Below are positions 25,073 through 34,204 of a DNA stretch of 54,121 bases, piece by piece (the stretch's first letter is position 1; each line of letters starts with the position of its first letter). The notes under the pieces are model-generated. The model searched no databases. It was not told where the DNA came from and worked only from the letters and a program-made list of their open reading frames with translations. Source of the stretch: Sutterella sp. (lineage in GTDB: Bacteria > Pseudomonadota > Gammaproteobacteria > Burkholderiales > Burkholderiaceae_F); NCBI GenBank assembly GCA_020025955.1, contig JAHHRF010000008.1, forward strand, positions 1 through 54,121. The letters are read 5' to 3'. Position numbers and translations under genes: made by a program.

Positions 25073-26374
25073 TTACTTTAAAACAGGACCCCATTGCGGT
25101 TCACGAATGTCCCCGTCACCTTCTAAACGCGTGGTGAGATGACCGTCCACCGAGGCCATCGCCAAGACCCCGCGACCACCTTCTTGCGTGGCAAACACAA
25201 TGAAGCGTCCGTTGGGAGCAAAGGAGGGACTTTCGTCACGATCACTTTGCGTGACCGGGATGACTTGACCCGTGGCCAATTCCATAATGGCCGAGCGCAT
25301 TTTCCCGTCATCGGTCTTCGTCACGAAGGTGAGGTAACGGTTGTCTTGACTCACCTCAGGGCTCACCGCATAGGTGGTCCCGAAGGTGACACGTTCCGCG
25401 TTACCGCCTGCAACGGGCTTACGATAGATCTGGGGCGTACCCCCACGATCGCTCGTGAAATAAATGTACTGACCGTCTGGCGAAAAGGTGGGTTCGGTAT
25501 CAATTGCAAACGAATTCGTGAAGGGGCGCGCTTGCGAGCCATCAATGGCCATCGTCCAGATGCGGGTACGACCCCCTTTCGAGAGCGCCACGGCTAACCA
25601 GCGGCCATCGGGCGAGAAAGCGGGTGCCGAATTGTTCCCTTCGAATTTGGAGACGGCGAAACGCTGCCCCGTTGCCAAGCGCTGCAAGAAGACCACGGGC
25701 TTATCGTTTTCAAAGCTTACGTACGCCACGGTATTGCGGTCAGGCGACCACGTGGGCGAAATAATGGGCTTTGCGCTCTGGAAGGCCACACGCTGGTTGG
25801 CGCCGTCCGAGTCGGAGATCACCAACTGGTAGAGATGGGGATTGCGTTGCGCAACGTAAAGGAGGTTCGACGCAAACATCGGACCGTTACCCGTCAATTG
25901 GGTGTAGATGCGGTCAGCGATGCGGTGCGCCCCCATACGAAGGCTCGCCGTGTCCATTTGGCTTTGCGAGGAGTCGAGAAGCGCCCCCGTCCCCGTTTCA
26001 TGGAGGAAATAGCGCACGTCCCAACGGTCGTTTCCTAAGGGGGTGATGGCACCCACCACCAAGGCATTCACACCATCCTTGGCCCACTGGGTCAAGTTGG
26101 CGGGTTGCTGCAAGGTTTCCAAGGGCTCACTCATCCCGGGGTCGATTAATTGGAAGCCCCCCGTACGAGCCAAGTCATCACGAATCACCTGGGCCACATC
26201 CACGGGACAGCTCTCCGCCCCCGTAAAGGGTTTCACTGCAATCGGAAACTGATTCGAGCCCACGCCCGCAATCGTGATACGAAGTTCAGCCTGAGCGGTC
26301 GGAACCGTGCTCAAGAGTGCCGCGGTAGCGCCTGCGGCCACCAAGCGGCGACGCGTCAAGAAAGTTTGGGACAC
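25073..26374 (-). CDS. tolB: Tol-Pal system protein TolB
   Basis: Periplasmic protein of the Tol-Pal system; 433 residues. It has an N-terminal domain (about 30-160) and a beta-propeller with repeated FSPDGR/PTWSPDR-type blades (about 195-430). Translation starts at GTG with AAGGAA 9 bases upstream; no ATG is available nearby. The signal peptide begins with TRRRLVAAG and ends at AQA (about 29), which resembles a twin-arginine signal. tolQ, tolR and tolA, normally upstream, are absent; the next gene upstream is fis. Confidence 0.95.
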   Translation of the reverse strand: MSQTFLTRRRLVAAGATAALLSTVPTAQAELRITIAGVGSNQFPIAVKPFTGAESCPVDVAQVIRDDLARTGGFQLIDPGMSEPLETLQQPANLTQWAKDGVNALVVGAITPLGNDRWDVRYFLHETGTGALLDSSQSQMDTASLRMGAHRIADRIYTQLTGNGPMFASNLLYVAQRNPHLYQLVISDSDGANQRVAFQSAKPIISPTWSPDRNTVAYVSFENDKPVVFLQRLATGQRFAVSKFEGNNSAPAFSPDGRWLAVALSKGGRTRIWTMAIDGSQARPFTNSFAIDTEPTFSPDGQYIYFTSDRGGTPQIYRKPVAGGNAERVTFGTTYAVSPEVSQDNRYLTFVTKTDDGKMRSAIMELATGQVIPVTQSDRDESPSFAPNGRFIVFATQEGGRGVLAMASVDGHLTTRLEGDGDIREPQWGPVLK

Positions 26375-26497
26375 CGTTCTATATTCCTTACTAGATTTGC
26401 CAAAGTTGCCTAAAGAAAAGGCTTTGTACTCCCTATGCTACAGGGAATGCCTCCCGTTGTGCGGGGGATTGTGTGTTCAAAGACGCGACAATGTGTA

Positions 26498-26812
26498 TCA
26501 AACGCCGCGTTCTTTTTCGTTTTGGCTATGGACCAAGTCCATCAAACGATGGTGCTGCAGTTTTTTATGCAAGGTATTGCGATTAATCCCGAGCATACGC
26601 GCCGCTTCAATCTGCTTCCAGTTACAGCGCTCTAAGGCGTAGACGAGCAAGGGCTTTTCCACTGCATCCATCACCAATTCGAAAAGAGGCAAAGGTTGCG
26701 CCCCTTCCAACTGTTCGAAATAGCGGTCCAACTTTTCATGAACCGCCATTTCAAAATAATCCCCGTACTTGGAGCGATCCAAGCTCGGGAACGCTTTTTT
26801 CTCGTGTGCCAT
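26498..26812 (-). CDS. fis: Fis-family DNA-binding protein
   Basis: Nucleoid-associated and regulatory DNA-binding protein; 104 residues, close to the 98 of E. coli Fis. The C-terminal helix-turn-helix is NWKQIEAARMLGINRNTLHK, and the preceding helices PLFELVMDAVEKPLLVYALE form the dimer core. The N-terminal half is longer and more charged than enterobacterial Fis. It starts 5 bases after dusB, the same dusB-fis linkage seen in E. coli, so both are probably cotranscribed. In enterobacteria this operon responds to growth rate and ppGpp; that is not shown here. Confidence 0.9.
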   Translation of the reverse strand: MAHEKKAFPSLDRSKYGDYFEMAVHEKLDRYFEQLEGAQPLPLFELVMDAVEKPLLVYALERCNWKQIEAARMLGINRNTLHKKLQHHRLMDLVHSQNEKERGV

Positions 26813-26817
26813 ACCGT

Positions 26818-27792
26818 TTACGCTCCAAGACGTAAGAGTTGTTCTTCGTAAGCTGCGAGCTCCGACAATAGCGCCTCAGGGCTCGAGGCGATGAGCGCCG
26901 TCGACAAAAAGGCGGCGTGCCCCTCTAAGGGTTTCACGTAAGCGCGCAAATGCTTTCTAAAGGTGCGAAGCCCCGTCTCCCCGTAATAGTCCATATGATG
27001 GGCTAAGTGCTCTCTTATGGTATCAAATCGGGTTTTTAAGGTGGGGGGTGCCCAGGCGGATTGAAACCCTAAAGCGTGCGCGACTTCCCCGAAAATCCAA
27101 GGGTTCCCATAAGCAGCGCGCCCCACCATCACACCATCGACCCCGGTGTAATCGACCACAAAACGGGCTTTCTCCCCGGAGTCAATGTCGCCATTGGCAA
27201 TCACGGGGATGGAAACCGCGGCTTTCACGGCCTTAATCGTGTCGTATTCGGCATGACCCGTAAATTTCGCTTCACGCGTACGACCATGCACAACCACCAT
27301 GGCGATGCCGAGCTCCTCGGCTAAGCGGGCCAGTTCTGGGGCGTTGATGCTCTCAGCATCCCACCCGGTGCGCATTTTTAAGGTCACGGGCACGGGACAA
27401 ACCGCCGTGACGGCTTTCAAAATCTCAGCGACTAGCGCAGGCTCCCGCATCAAGGCGCTTCCGCACGCGCGGTTTAACACTTTTTTCGCGGGGCACCCCA
27501 TGTTGAGGTCCACGACGTCCGCGCCCGAATCGGCAGCATAAAGCGCCGCATCCGCCATATCACGGGGGTCTGCGCCCAAAAGCTGCACGACTTTTAAGCC
27601 ACTTTCCCCGTCACAGGCCCAACGGGTGCTGGACTTCTTGGTTTCACGAAGCGCGGGTTGGCTCGCCGTCATTTCCCCCACCGCATAGCCTGCGCCTTCT
27701 CGACGGCAAAGCTCTCGGAAAGGTAAATCGGTCATGCCAGCCATGGGGGCGACCAGAACCGGAACGTCCACCGTTAAGGGACCAATCTTCAC
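26818..27792 (-). CDS. dusB: tRNA-dihydrouridine synthase B
   Basis: FMN- and NADPH-dependent enzyme that reduces uridine to dihydrouridine in the tRNA D-loop; 324 residues. The N-terminal APMAGMTDLPFRELCRR and the catalytic-cysteine segment DLNMGCPAKKVLNRACG (C100, as in E. coli DusB) are intact. LKMRTGWD and the MVVVHGRTREAKF block follow. The start is GTG, overlapping the murU stop as GTGA, with GAGGAG 6 bases upstream. It is therefore translationally coupled to murU and leads into fis. Confidence 0.95.
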   Translation of the reverse strand: MKIGPLTVDVPVLVAPMAGMTDLPFRELCRREGAGYAVGEMTASQPALRETKKSSTRWACDGESGLKVVQLLGADPRDMADAALYAADSGADVVDLNMGCPAKKVLNRACGSALMREPALVAEILKAVTAVCPVPVTLKMRTGWDAESINAPELARLAEELGIAMVVVHGRTREAKFTGHAEYDTIKAVKAAVSIPVIANGDIDSGEKARFVVDYTGVDGVMVGRAAYGNPWIFGEVAHALGFQSAWAPPTLKTRFDTIREHLAHHMDYYGETGLRTFRKHLRAYVKPLEGHAAFLSTALIASSPEALLSELAAYEEQLLRLGA

Positions 27793-28487
27793 AGCGTCTC
27801 CTCGTAGTGCGCGTTAGCGGCCTTTAATTGATCGGGGTTGCCGACGTTAGCCCAAAAGCCCGAAAACACTTCGCCCGTAATGCCACGGGGACCGGCTTTT
27901 TCAAAGAGCCAGGGAAAGAGTTTGGCGCGCCCTTGGGGTTCACTGGTAAAGAGCGACGGGTGATAGAGCCCCAGGCTCGAGAAGGTGTGCGTTTTCTGGG
28001 TGCGGTCGATAAACCCCTCCACCAGCCCCATGTCCCCGTTCGGGTGCCAATCGGGGTTCTCTACCAGCACCAAATGCGCTTGAGGGCCCGTTGCGGACAG
28101 GGTTTCGGCACGCTCGATGAGCGCTCGGTAGTCGTAGTCCGTCGCAATATCGGCGGCCACCACGATAAAGGGCTCGTCGTTGTCAGACAAAAGTGGCAAC
28201 GCTTTTACGATCCCGCCCAAGGTCTCTAACGCGTCGTCCGACGAGGTCCCCTCGCGGGAATACGTAATCGAGACGCCGTACTCGTGACCGTCTCCTAAGA
28301 GCGCTTCTAAAAGACGCGCCCCATAGGCGGTATTGACCACAATCTCGGTGATCCCAGCGCGCTTTAAGTTTTCAATTTGACGAACGATTAAGGGCAGACC
28401 CCCGACGCTCACCCAGGGTTTGGGCATCATCAGGGTTAAAGGGCGCATACGACGCCCTTCGCCCGCCGCCAAAATCAAGGCTTTCAT
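27789..28487 (-). CDS. murU: N-acetylmuramate alpha-1-phosphate uridylyltransferase (MurU type)
   Basis: Sugar-nucleotidyltransferase, 232 residues, starting MKALILAAGEGRRMRPLTL (nucleotide loop) with KPWVSVGGLPLI next. In Pseudomonas and many non-enteric Gram-negatives, MurU converts MurNAc-1-phosphate to UDP-MurNAc in a recycling route that bypasses de novo synthesis and fosfomycin-sensitive MurA. The assignment rests on the family plus direct coupling to an AmgK-like kinase: the two reading frames share one base (TAATG). A glucose- or mannose-1-phosphate transferase is the alternative, but the context favours MurU. Confidence 0.85.
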   Translation of the reverse strand: MKALILAAGEGRRMRPLTLMMPKPWVSVGGLPLIVRQIENLKRAGITEIVVNTAYGARLLEALLGDGHEYGVSITYSREGTSSDDALETLGGIVKALPLLSDNDEPFIVVAADIATDYDYRALIERAETLSATGPQAHLVLVENPDWHPNGDMGLVEGFIDRTQKTHTFSSLGLYHPSLFTSEPQGRAKLFPWLFEKAGPRGITGEVFSGFWANVGNPDQLKAANAHYEETL

Positions 28488-29503
28488 TAGAAGGTGTACC
28501 CCACACGGGTTTCGGTGCCATCCAAGTCGTTTAAGAGACGCGCTAAGGGACTCAACTCACGATAGCGAGAAGCGGCCGCCTTTAAGTAGGCGACAAAGCG
28601 CGGGGCATCTTCCAAGTACTTGGGCTTGTTATCACGGTACTGTAAACGGGCAAAAATCCCTAAGACCTTCAAGTGGCGCTGCACGCCCATGAAGTCGATG
28701 TCGCGATAGAAGTCCCCGAAGTCAGCGGGCACAGGGATCCCTGCCTTGCGGGCCTTTTCCCAGTAGCGAATGGTGATGTCGAGCACAAAGGCTTCGCCCC
28801 AAGAGATGAAGGCGTCCTTTAAGAGGCAAGCAATGTCGTAGCTCACCGGACCATAAAGGGCATCCTGGAAGTCGAGCACACCCGGCATCTCGTCCGTGAC
28901 CATTAAGTTGCGGGGCATGAAGTCACGGTGCACGAACACCTTGGCTTCGGCTAAGTTGTGCGCCACGATCGAATCCGTGGCCATCTTCCACCAACCTAAT
29001 TCTTTTTCGTTCCATTCGACGCCCAAGTGCTTTTTCACGTACCACTCGGGGAACAATTCCAATTCACGACGAAGCGTGGCTTCATCGTACTCAGGCAACA
29101 CATCGGGCTGGGAGGCCATCTGAATGCGAACCAAGGCATCGGTCGCCTTATCCATCCATTCCGGCGCGTTTTCTTCGTTTAAGCCTGCCAAGTAGGTTTG
29201 CGTGCCTAAGTCGTTTAACAACATGCAACGAAGGGCCACATCGTGGGCCAAAATCTTGGGGACATTAACGCCGGCCGCGGCAAAGAGCCCATCGATTTTG
29301 AGGAAGGCATCGAAATTGGCCTGCGGCTCGAGCGAGGCGTCCATCACGATAAAGGTTTCGCCTGCGCGATTCGCCACACGATAGTACTGACGGAAACCCG
29401 CATCCGAACTGGCTTTCTCTACGGTGCTGAGCTCTAAATCGAACGCCGATTGAACGCCCTCTAAAAACGATTGCAAGGACGCGCTCAAAGTCTGCGTAGA
29501 CAT
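28487..29503 (-). CDS. amgK: Anomeric MurNAc/GlcNAc kinase (AmgK type)
   Basis: 338-residue kinase of the aminoglycoside phosphotransferase fold. The catalytic loop is VFVHRDFMPRNLMVT near 190 and the metal-binding segment is GVLDFQDALYGPVSYDIACL near 215. AmgK phosphorylates the anomeric carbon of MurNAc to feed MurU. The pair sits next to lptD in this and related genomes. AGGAG lies upstream of the ATG, overlapping a CCTAGG. Its start faces the divergent lptD across a 188-base gap. Confidence 0.87.
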   Translation of the reverse strand: MSTQTLSASLQSFLEGVQSAFDLELSTVEKASSDAGFRQYYRVANRAGETFIVMDASLEPQANFDAFLKIDGLFAAAGVNVPKILAHDVALRCMLLNDLGTQTYLAGLNEENAPEWMDKATDALVRIQMASQPDVLPEYDEATLRRELELFPEWYVKKHLGVEWNEKELGWWKMATDSIVAHNLAEAKVFVHRDFMPRNLMVTDEMPGVLDFQDALYGPVSYDIACLLKDAFISWGEAFVLDITIRYWEKARKAGIPVPADFGDFYRDIDFMGVQRHLKVLGIFARLQYRDNKPKYLEDAPRFVAYLKAAASRYRELSPLARLLNDLDGTETRVGYTF

Positions 29504-29691
29504 GGGGGTGGACTCCTAGGTAAGGCGTGACGCAATAGAGGAAAAACGCGCTTCTCGTCACCTTCAGGCGTCTCCCTGTCTTTTGAACAGTGAAAAGTCC
29601 GCCCTTTTTCTCATCGCGTTTTATAATTCACAGAGTTTTCCCGTCATTCTATCGGTCTAACCCAAGACTGTCACCCAACCCACCCTTGATC

Positions 29692-31914
29692 ATGAAATTT
29701 GCCCGTCCCCGTCTGCTCAGCCTCTTAATCTTGAGCGCCTTTAGCGCTTCGGGTTTTGCCGCGTCGACGACCGAACCCGCCCCGTCCGCTCCTTCTCAAC
29801 ACGATGAGGCGGCTCAACCGAGCGTCGTCTCCGCTAACCTCATCATGGGTAATCCTGACGATTCCCTGGTTTTAGAAGGTAACGCTGAAGTGCGTCGCGG
29901 GGATGCGGTGCTCACGGGCGATACGATTCGCTACACGCAGAAAACCGACGAGGTAGAAGCCTCGGGTAATGCCACGCTCTCTAAGGATGGGGCGAGCTTT
30001 ACGGCGCCCAACATGCGCTATCGCTTGACCCGCCAAGAAGGGGAAATGACGGACGCTGAATACGAGTACACGCCCCGCCGTATGCGTGGGTGCGCCAAGG
30101 TGATTCGCTTCGTCTCGGGCGACAAGACCACGTTGGATGATGCCAAGCTCACCACCTGCCGTCGTGATGACGAAGCGTGGTTTATTCGTATGAATAAGTT
30201 GACGGTGGACGAATACGATAAGACCGCCACGGGTACGGGTGCAACCTTGCACTTTATGGGTGTGCCGATTTTGGGCTCTCCCTGGCTTTCCTTCCCGATC
30301 ACCAATGAACGTCGCTCGGGGCTCTTGACCCCGACCTTTGGGATGAGCTCCACCCGTGGGGTGGACGTGCGTGTCCCGGTTTACTTAAATTTGGCCCCCA
30401 ACTACGACTTAACGCTCACGCCGCGCGTGATGAGTAAGCGTGGGGTGTTGTTAGAGACGCAGACGCGTTTATTGCTCCCCTACTTCCGTGGGGAATTAAC
30501 CGCCGACTGGATCGGTAAAGACCGTGTCACGAAGGAAAGCCGTAACGGCATTCACGCCGACTTAGCCTTTAAGCGCGACAACGTCTTTGCGGGCGTGGAC
30601 TATAACCGCGTCAGCGACAATGACTTCATCAATGACTTCTCCGGGAACATCCGCGAGACCAGTCAGTCGGTGTTGCCGCAGGATTTCTGGGTGGGCTACC
30701 GCAACCCCTATTTGGAAGCGCAGCTCTCCGTTGAAAAGAACCAAACCTTAAGCGACAAGTCCAAGCCCTACGAACGTATTCCGCATTTGCGTGTGAGCAA
30801 TCACGTGGGCAACTGGAATGGCTTTGAATTCCGCACCTTAGTGGACGCCGCTGACTTTAAGAGCGACAACCGCGTGGACGGTAAGCGCTTAATCTTCCAG
30901 CAGACGGTGACCTATCCGATTCTCTCCTCAGGCTGGTACGCCTTCCCGCGCGTCTCATGGTTGGGCAGCTGGTACGACTTACGCCACTTGGATCGCAATC
31001 CCAAGTTAAAGGACCATCGTCCGAACTTCACGCTCCCGAGCGTGAGTATGGATACGGGGTTGATTTTCGAACGTAACACCAACCTCTTTGGTCGCGCTGT
31101 GCGCCAAACGTTGGAGCCGAGCGTTTACTACGCTTGGAGTCCGCGTCGTGACATGAACCAGATTCCGTTCTTTGACACGACCTTGGCGGACTTGAGTTAT
31201 GCGCCCTTATTTGTGAGCAACGCCTTTACGGGCGCGGACGCCGTCAACGAAAGTAACCAGATTTCGACCTTGGTGACGACCAAACTCTTTGACCCGCAAA
31301 ACGGGCGTGAGTGGTTGCGTGCGAGCATTGGGGAGCGCTTCTACTTGCGCAAGTCCAACACTGACATGAATGCACCGGGCACCACCGTGGATTCGGGTCG
31401 CAGTGACGTCTTAGCGAGCGTCTCCGCGCACTTGCCCTATCACGTGACGGTTGACGGCACCTTCCAGTACGCCGCGAAATCGAAGAGCGTGGAAAAGGTT
31501 AACGCGGGCGTTCTCTGGCGCCCCCGTCCCATGAGCGCGTTAGGGCTCTCCTTCCGCTACAACAACCCGCATACGGCCCGCCGTGTGGGGGACTGGGATG
31601 ACGACCACATCAAGCAACTTGACCTCTCGGTTCAGTGGCCGCTCACCAAGAAGCTCTATGGTTTAGCTCGCTACAACTACTCGCTTAATAATCACCGTCC
31701 CATCGAAATGCTCGCGGGGCTAGAATATGTGCACGACTGTTGGACGATGCGTTTTGTTGCGCAACGTTACAACACGACGGATAACCGTACGGAATCGAGT
31801 TTCTTCCTTCAGTTAGAGTTGTCTGGCTTAGGGAGTATCGGCACGAGTCCGATCAAAGAACTCAAACGTAATATTCAGGGGTATCAACGCGCTCGCGCTT
31901 TCCCCGAACTATAA
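29692..31914 (+). CDS. lptD: LPS-assembly protein LptD
   Basis: Outer-membrane beta-barrel that with LptE inserts lipopolysaccharide into the outer leaflet. It has 740 residues from the ATG at 29692; the frame is open upstream but that part is not signal-like. The signal peptide ends ...ASGFAAS (about 24). The OstA beta-jellyroll (about 45-170) contains LVLEGNAEVRRGD and is followed by the barrel. Only three cysteines are present (C134, C156, C683), whereas E. coli uses four in two disulfides. No Shine-Dalgarno is seen. It leads directly into surA, which helps fold LptD in E. coli. Confidence 0.93.
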   Translation: MKFARPRLLSLLILSAFSASGFAASTTEPAPSAPSQHDEAAQPSVVSANLIMGNPDDSLVLEGNAEVRRGDAVLTGDTIRYTQKTDEVEASGNATLSKDGASFTAPNMRYRLTRQEGEMTDAEYEYTPRRMRGCAKVIRFVSGDKTTLDDAKLTTCRRDDEAWFIRMNKLTVDEYDKTATGTGATLHFMGVPILGSPWLSFPITNERRSGLLTPTFGMSSTRGVDVRVPVYLNLAPNYDLTLTPRVMSKRGVLLETQTRLLLPYFRGELTADWIGKDRVTKESRNGIHADLAFKRDNVFAGVDYNRVSDNDFINDFSGNIRETSQSVLPQDFWVGYRNPYLEAQLSVEKNQTLSDKSKPYERIPHLRVSNHVGNWNGFEFRTLVDAADFKSDNRVDGKRLIFQQTVTYPILSSGWYAFPRVSWLGSWYDLRHLDRNPKLKDHRPNFTLPSVSMDTGLIFERNTNLFGRAVRQTLEPSVYYAWSPRRDMNQIPFFDTTLADLSYAPLFVSNAFTGADAVNESNQISTLVTTKLFDPQNGREWLRASIGERFYLRKSNTDMNAPGTTVDSGRSDVLASVSAHLPYHVTVDGTFQYAAKSKSVEKVNAGVLWRPRPMSALGLSFRYNNPHTARRVGDWDDDHIKQLDLSVQWPLTKKLYGLARYNYSLNNHRPIEMLAGLEYVHDCWTMRFVAQRYNTTDNRTESSFFLQLELSGLGSIGTSPIKELKRNIQGYQRARAFPEL

Positions 31915-31929
31915 GGACAGTACGAAAAT

Positions 31930-33270
31930 ATGACCAAACTCAAGACTCTCGCCATCGCGCTGGCAGCCCTGCCCGCCATGGCTGCATGGGCCGAAACGCC
32001 GGTCGCAGTCGCTCAACCGACGCAAGCTACGGCGCTCGATCATATTGTCGCCATCGTTAACCACGACGTGATTACGGAACGCGAATTGCGTGACCGCATT
32101 CACTCGACGGCTTTAAACCTTCGTCGCCAGGGTGTACAACTCCCGAGCATGCCCGAGTTGCGTAAGCAAGTGCTCGATCGCATGATTACGGAACATGTCA
32201 TTTTGCAGCGTGCCGCGGAAACGGGCATTAGCGTGGACGCTAACGTCGTTAACGCTACGATCATGCAGATTGCGCAGCAAAATAACTTGACGCCGCAGGA
32301 ACTCGCTCAAGAACTCACCAAGGACGGCTCCTCCATTGGCGCCTTCCAGGAAGAAATCCGCAATCAGCTCATCACGCAGCGTTTGCGTGAACGTGAAGTG
32401 GATGCCAACATCACGATCCCTGAGTCGGAAGTCAACGCTTTCTTAGCCGAGCAGGCCGGTTTCGTGGGTGAAGACCCCACGCAGTACCACGTCGCGCACA
32501 TCCTCTTACCCTTTGATAAGACGATGACGGAGTCGGAAGCCAAAGCGGAAGCCGAGCGCTTAGTGAAGGCGGCTAAGACCCCGGGCGAAGACTTTGAAAA
32601 GTTAGTGGTGGCCAACTCCAAGGCCTCCGACGCCTTGTCGGGCGGCGACTTAGGGTGGCGTGACGCGCAGAACTTGCCCACTGAATTCTGGGCGGCGATT
32701 AAAGCCAACCCCCGTTCGGGCTCGGTCTACAGCTTTAAGTCGGCTCACGCTTGGCACGTCGTGAAGCTTTTGGGCACCCGCGACGGCGTCCAGCATAAGC
32801 TCTCGGGCGGTCCCGTGGAACGTACGCACGTTCGTCACATCTTGATGACGGTAAGCGACGTCACCCCCGAAGACCAGATCCTTCGTCGTTTGACGGACCT
32901 TCGTCAACGCTTGGTGGAAAAGCCCGATGACTTCGCCACGGTGGCGCGCTTAAATTCCGTGGACGGCTCCGCGACCCGCGGTGGGGACTTAGGCTGGGTG
33001 GAACCGGGCGACATGGTTCCCCAGTTCGAAGAAGCCATGAATAAGCTCAAGCCCGGCGAAATCTCGCCCATCGTTCGCACCCCCTATGGCTACCACTTAA
33101 TCCAGGTGGAAGGCCGTCAGGTGGACAAGGACGGCAGCCCCGAACGACTTCGTGCGCAGGCCCGTCAGGCGATCGGTCAGAAGAAGCTTGCTGAAGCCGC
33201 TTATGACTGGGAACGTCGCCTCCGTGACGAAGCCTATGTCGATATTCGTCAAGATGTCGATGCCCAATAA
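31930..33270 (+). CDS. surA: Periplasmic chaperone and peptidyl-prolyl isomerase SurA
   Basis: Periplasmic chaperone that carries unfolded outer-membrane proteins such as LptD to BAM; 446 residues. A signal peptide ends ...AAWA (about 21). The N-terminal chaperone domain (about 35-175) is followed by two parvulin domains. The first begins YHVAHILLPFDK and contains GGDLGWRDAQNLP; the second begins THVRHILMTVSD and contains RGGDLGWVEPGDMVPQF. It starts 15 bases after lptD. A terminator follows, so the usual pdxA does not continue the operon. Confidence 0.96.
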   Translation: MTKLKTLAIALAALPAMAAWAETPVAVAQPTQATALDHIVAIVNHDVITERELRDRIHSTALNLRRQGVQLPSMPELRKQVLDRMITEHVILQRAAETGISVDANVVNATIMQIAQQNNLTPQELAQELTKDGSSIGAFQEEIRNQLITQRLREREVDANITIPESEVNAFLAEQAGFVGEDPTQYHVAHILLPFDKTMTESEAKAEAERLVKAAKTPGEDFEKLVVANSKASDALSGGDLGWRDAQNLPTEFWAAIKANPRSGSVYSFKSAHAWHVVKLLGTRDGVQHKLSGGPVERTHVRHILMTVSDVTPEDQILRRLTDLRQRLVEKPDDFATVARLNSVDGSATRGGDLGWVEPGDMVPQFEEAMNKLKPGEISPIVRTPYGYHLIQVEGRQVDKDGSPERLRAQARQAIGQKKLAEAAYDWERRLRDEAYVDIRQDVDAQ

Positions 33271-33303
33271 AGCACGGGGCTAAAAAAAACGGTAGGATAC
33301 CGA

Positions 33304-33341
33304 AGGAGTTCTTCTCGCCTGAGGGGAACTCCTCTTTTTTT
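33304..33341 (+). terminator. Intrinsic terminator between surA and rsmA
   Basis: AGGAGTTC (33304-33311) pairs with GAACTCCT (33326-33333), with an inner CTC/GAG stem, and is followed by a seven-T tract. rsmA begins about 25 bases later, so it depends on readthrough or on a promoter within or before the hairpin. Confidence 0.85.
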
Positions 33342-33365
33342 CTCGCTAGGATATTGATTAAAACT

Positions 33366-34178
33366 GTGAAGCAAGAATGGTTGGAAGGGCATCACGCCCG
33401 CAAACGCTTTGGTCAGAATTTTCTTCATGACAAACATTGGATCGAACGCATTGTGCGTGGGATCGATCCCAAGCCGGGTGACGCGCTCGTTGAAATTGGG
33501 CCGGGTCAAGCGGCCATCACGCGCTATGTGATTGCAGCTGCTGGTCACGAAACGGCGGTGGAAATTGACCGCGATTTGGCGGCCTTTTTGCGCACCCAGT
33601 TCACCGAAGAGGAACTCTCCCTCATCGAAGAAGATGCCTTAAAGCTCGACTGGACGGCGGTGTTGCCGGAAAAGCGCCTGCGCATTATCGGCAACCTCCC
33701 CTACAACATCTCTTCGCCCTTACTGTTTGAGTTGATGAAGGCTGCGGACCGCGTGATCGACCAGCACTTCATGCTTCAAAAGGAAGTGGTTGACCGCATG
33801 GTGGCGGAACCGGGATCCAAGACCTACGGGCGCTTATCGGTGATGCTTCAGTATCGCTATCGCATGCATAAGCTCTTTGACGTGCCGCCGGGCGCCTTTG
33901 TGCCCCCGCCCAAGGTGACGAGCTCCATCGTGCGCATGATCCCGAAGGCTGTGGACACGCTCTTGCCGGTGGACTTTGAGGCCTTCTCGACGGTTGTGGC
34001 CTTAGCCTTCCAACAGCGTCGCAAGACGATTCGTAACGGTCTCTCCACGGTGATGACAGCTGAAATGATTGAAGCCGCGGGGGTGAACCCAGGCGCTCGC
34101 GCCGAAACCCTCCCGGTGGAGTCGTTTGTGGCCTTAGCCAACGTCATGGCAGAGGCGAAAAAGGCGGAAGCGCTCTAA
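33366..34178 (+). CDS. rsmA: 16S rRNA (adenine1518-N6/adenine1519-N6)-dimethyltransferase
   Basis: SAM-dependent enzyme (KsgA) that dimethylates A1518 and A1519 at the end of 16S rRNA; about 270 residues. ARKRFGQNFLHD opens the domain, followed by VEIGPGQAAIT (SAM motif) and IGNLPYNISSPLLF (catalytic NLPY). The start is uncertain: GTG at 33366 gives MKQEWLEGHHARK, and TTG at 33354 adds four residues. There is no ATG. AGGA at 33348 is too far from one and too near the other. Confidence 0.93.
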   Translation: MKQEWLEGHHARKRFGQNFLHDKHWIERIVRGIDPKPGDALVEIGPGQAAITRYVIAAAGHETAVEIDRDLAAFLRTQFTEEELSLIEEDALKLDWTAVLPEKRLRIIGNLPYNISSPLLFELMKAADRVIDQHFMLQKEVVDRMVAEPGSKTYGRLSVMLQYRYRMHKLFDVPPGAFVPPPKVTSSIVRMIPKAVDTLLPVDFEAFSTVVALAFQQRRKTIRNGLSTVMTAEMIEAAGVNPGARAETLPVESFVALANVMAEAKKAEAL

Positions 34179-34204
34179 AAAGCCCCTCCCCCTTAACGGA
34201 CAAA

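Noticed and set aside
29590..29691. N-terminal extension of lptD
   Set aside because: The added segment lacks signal-peptide character; the ATG at 29692 gives a standard signal sequence.
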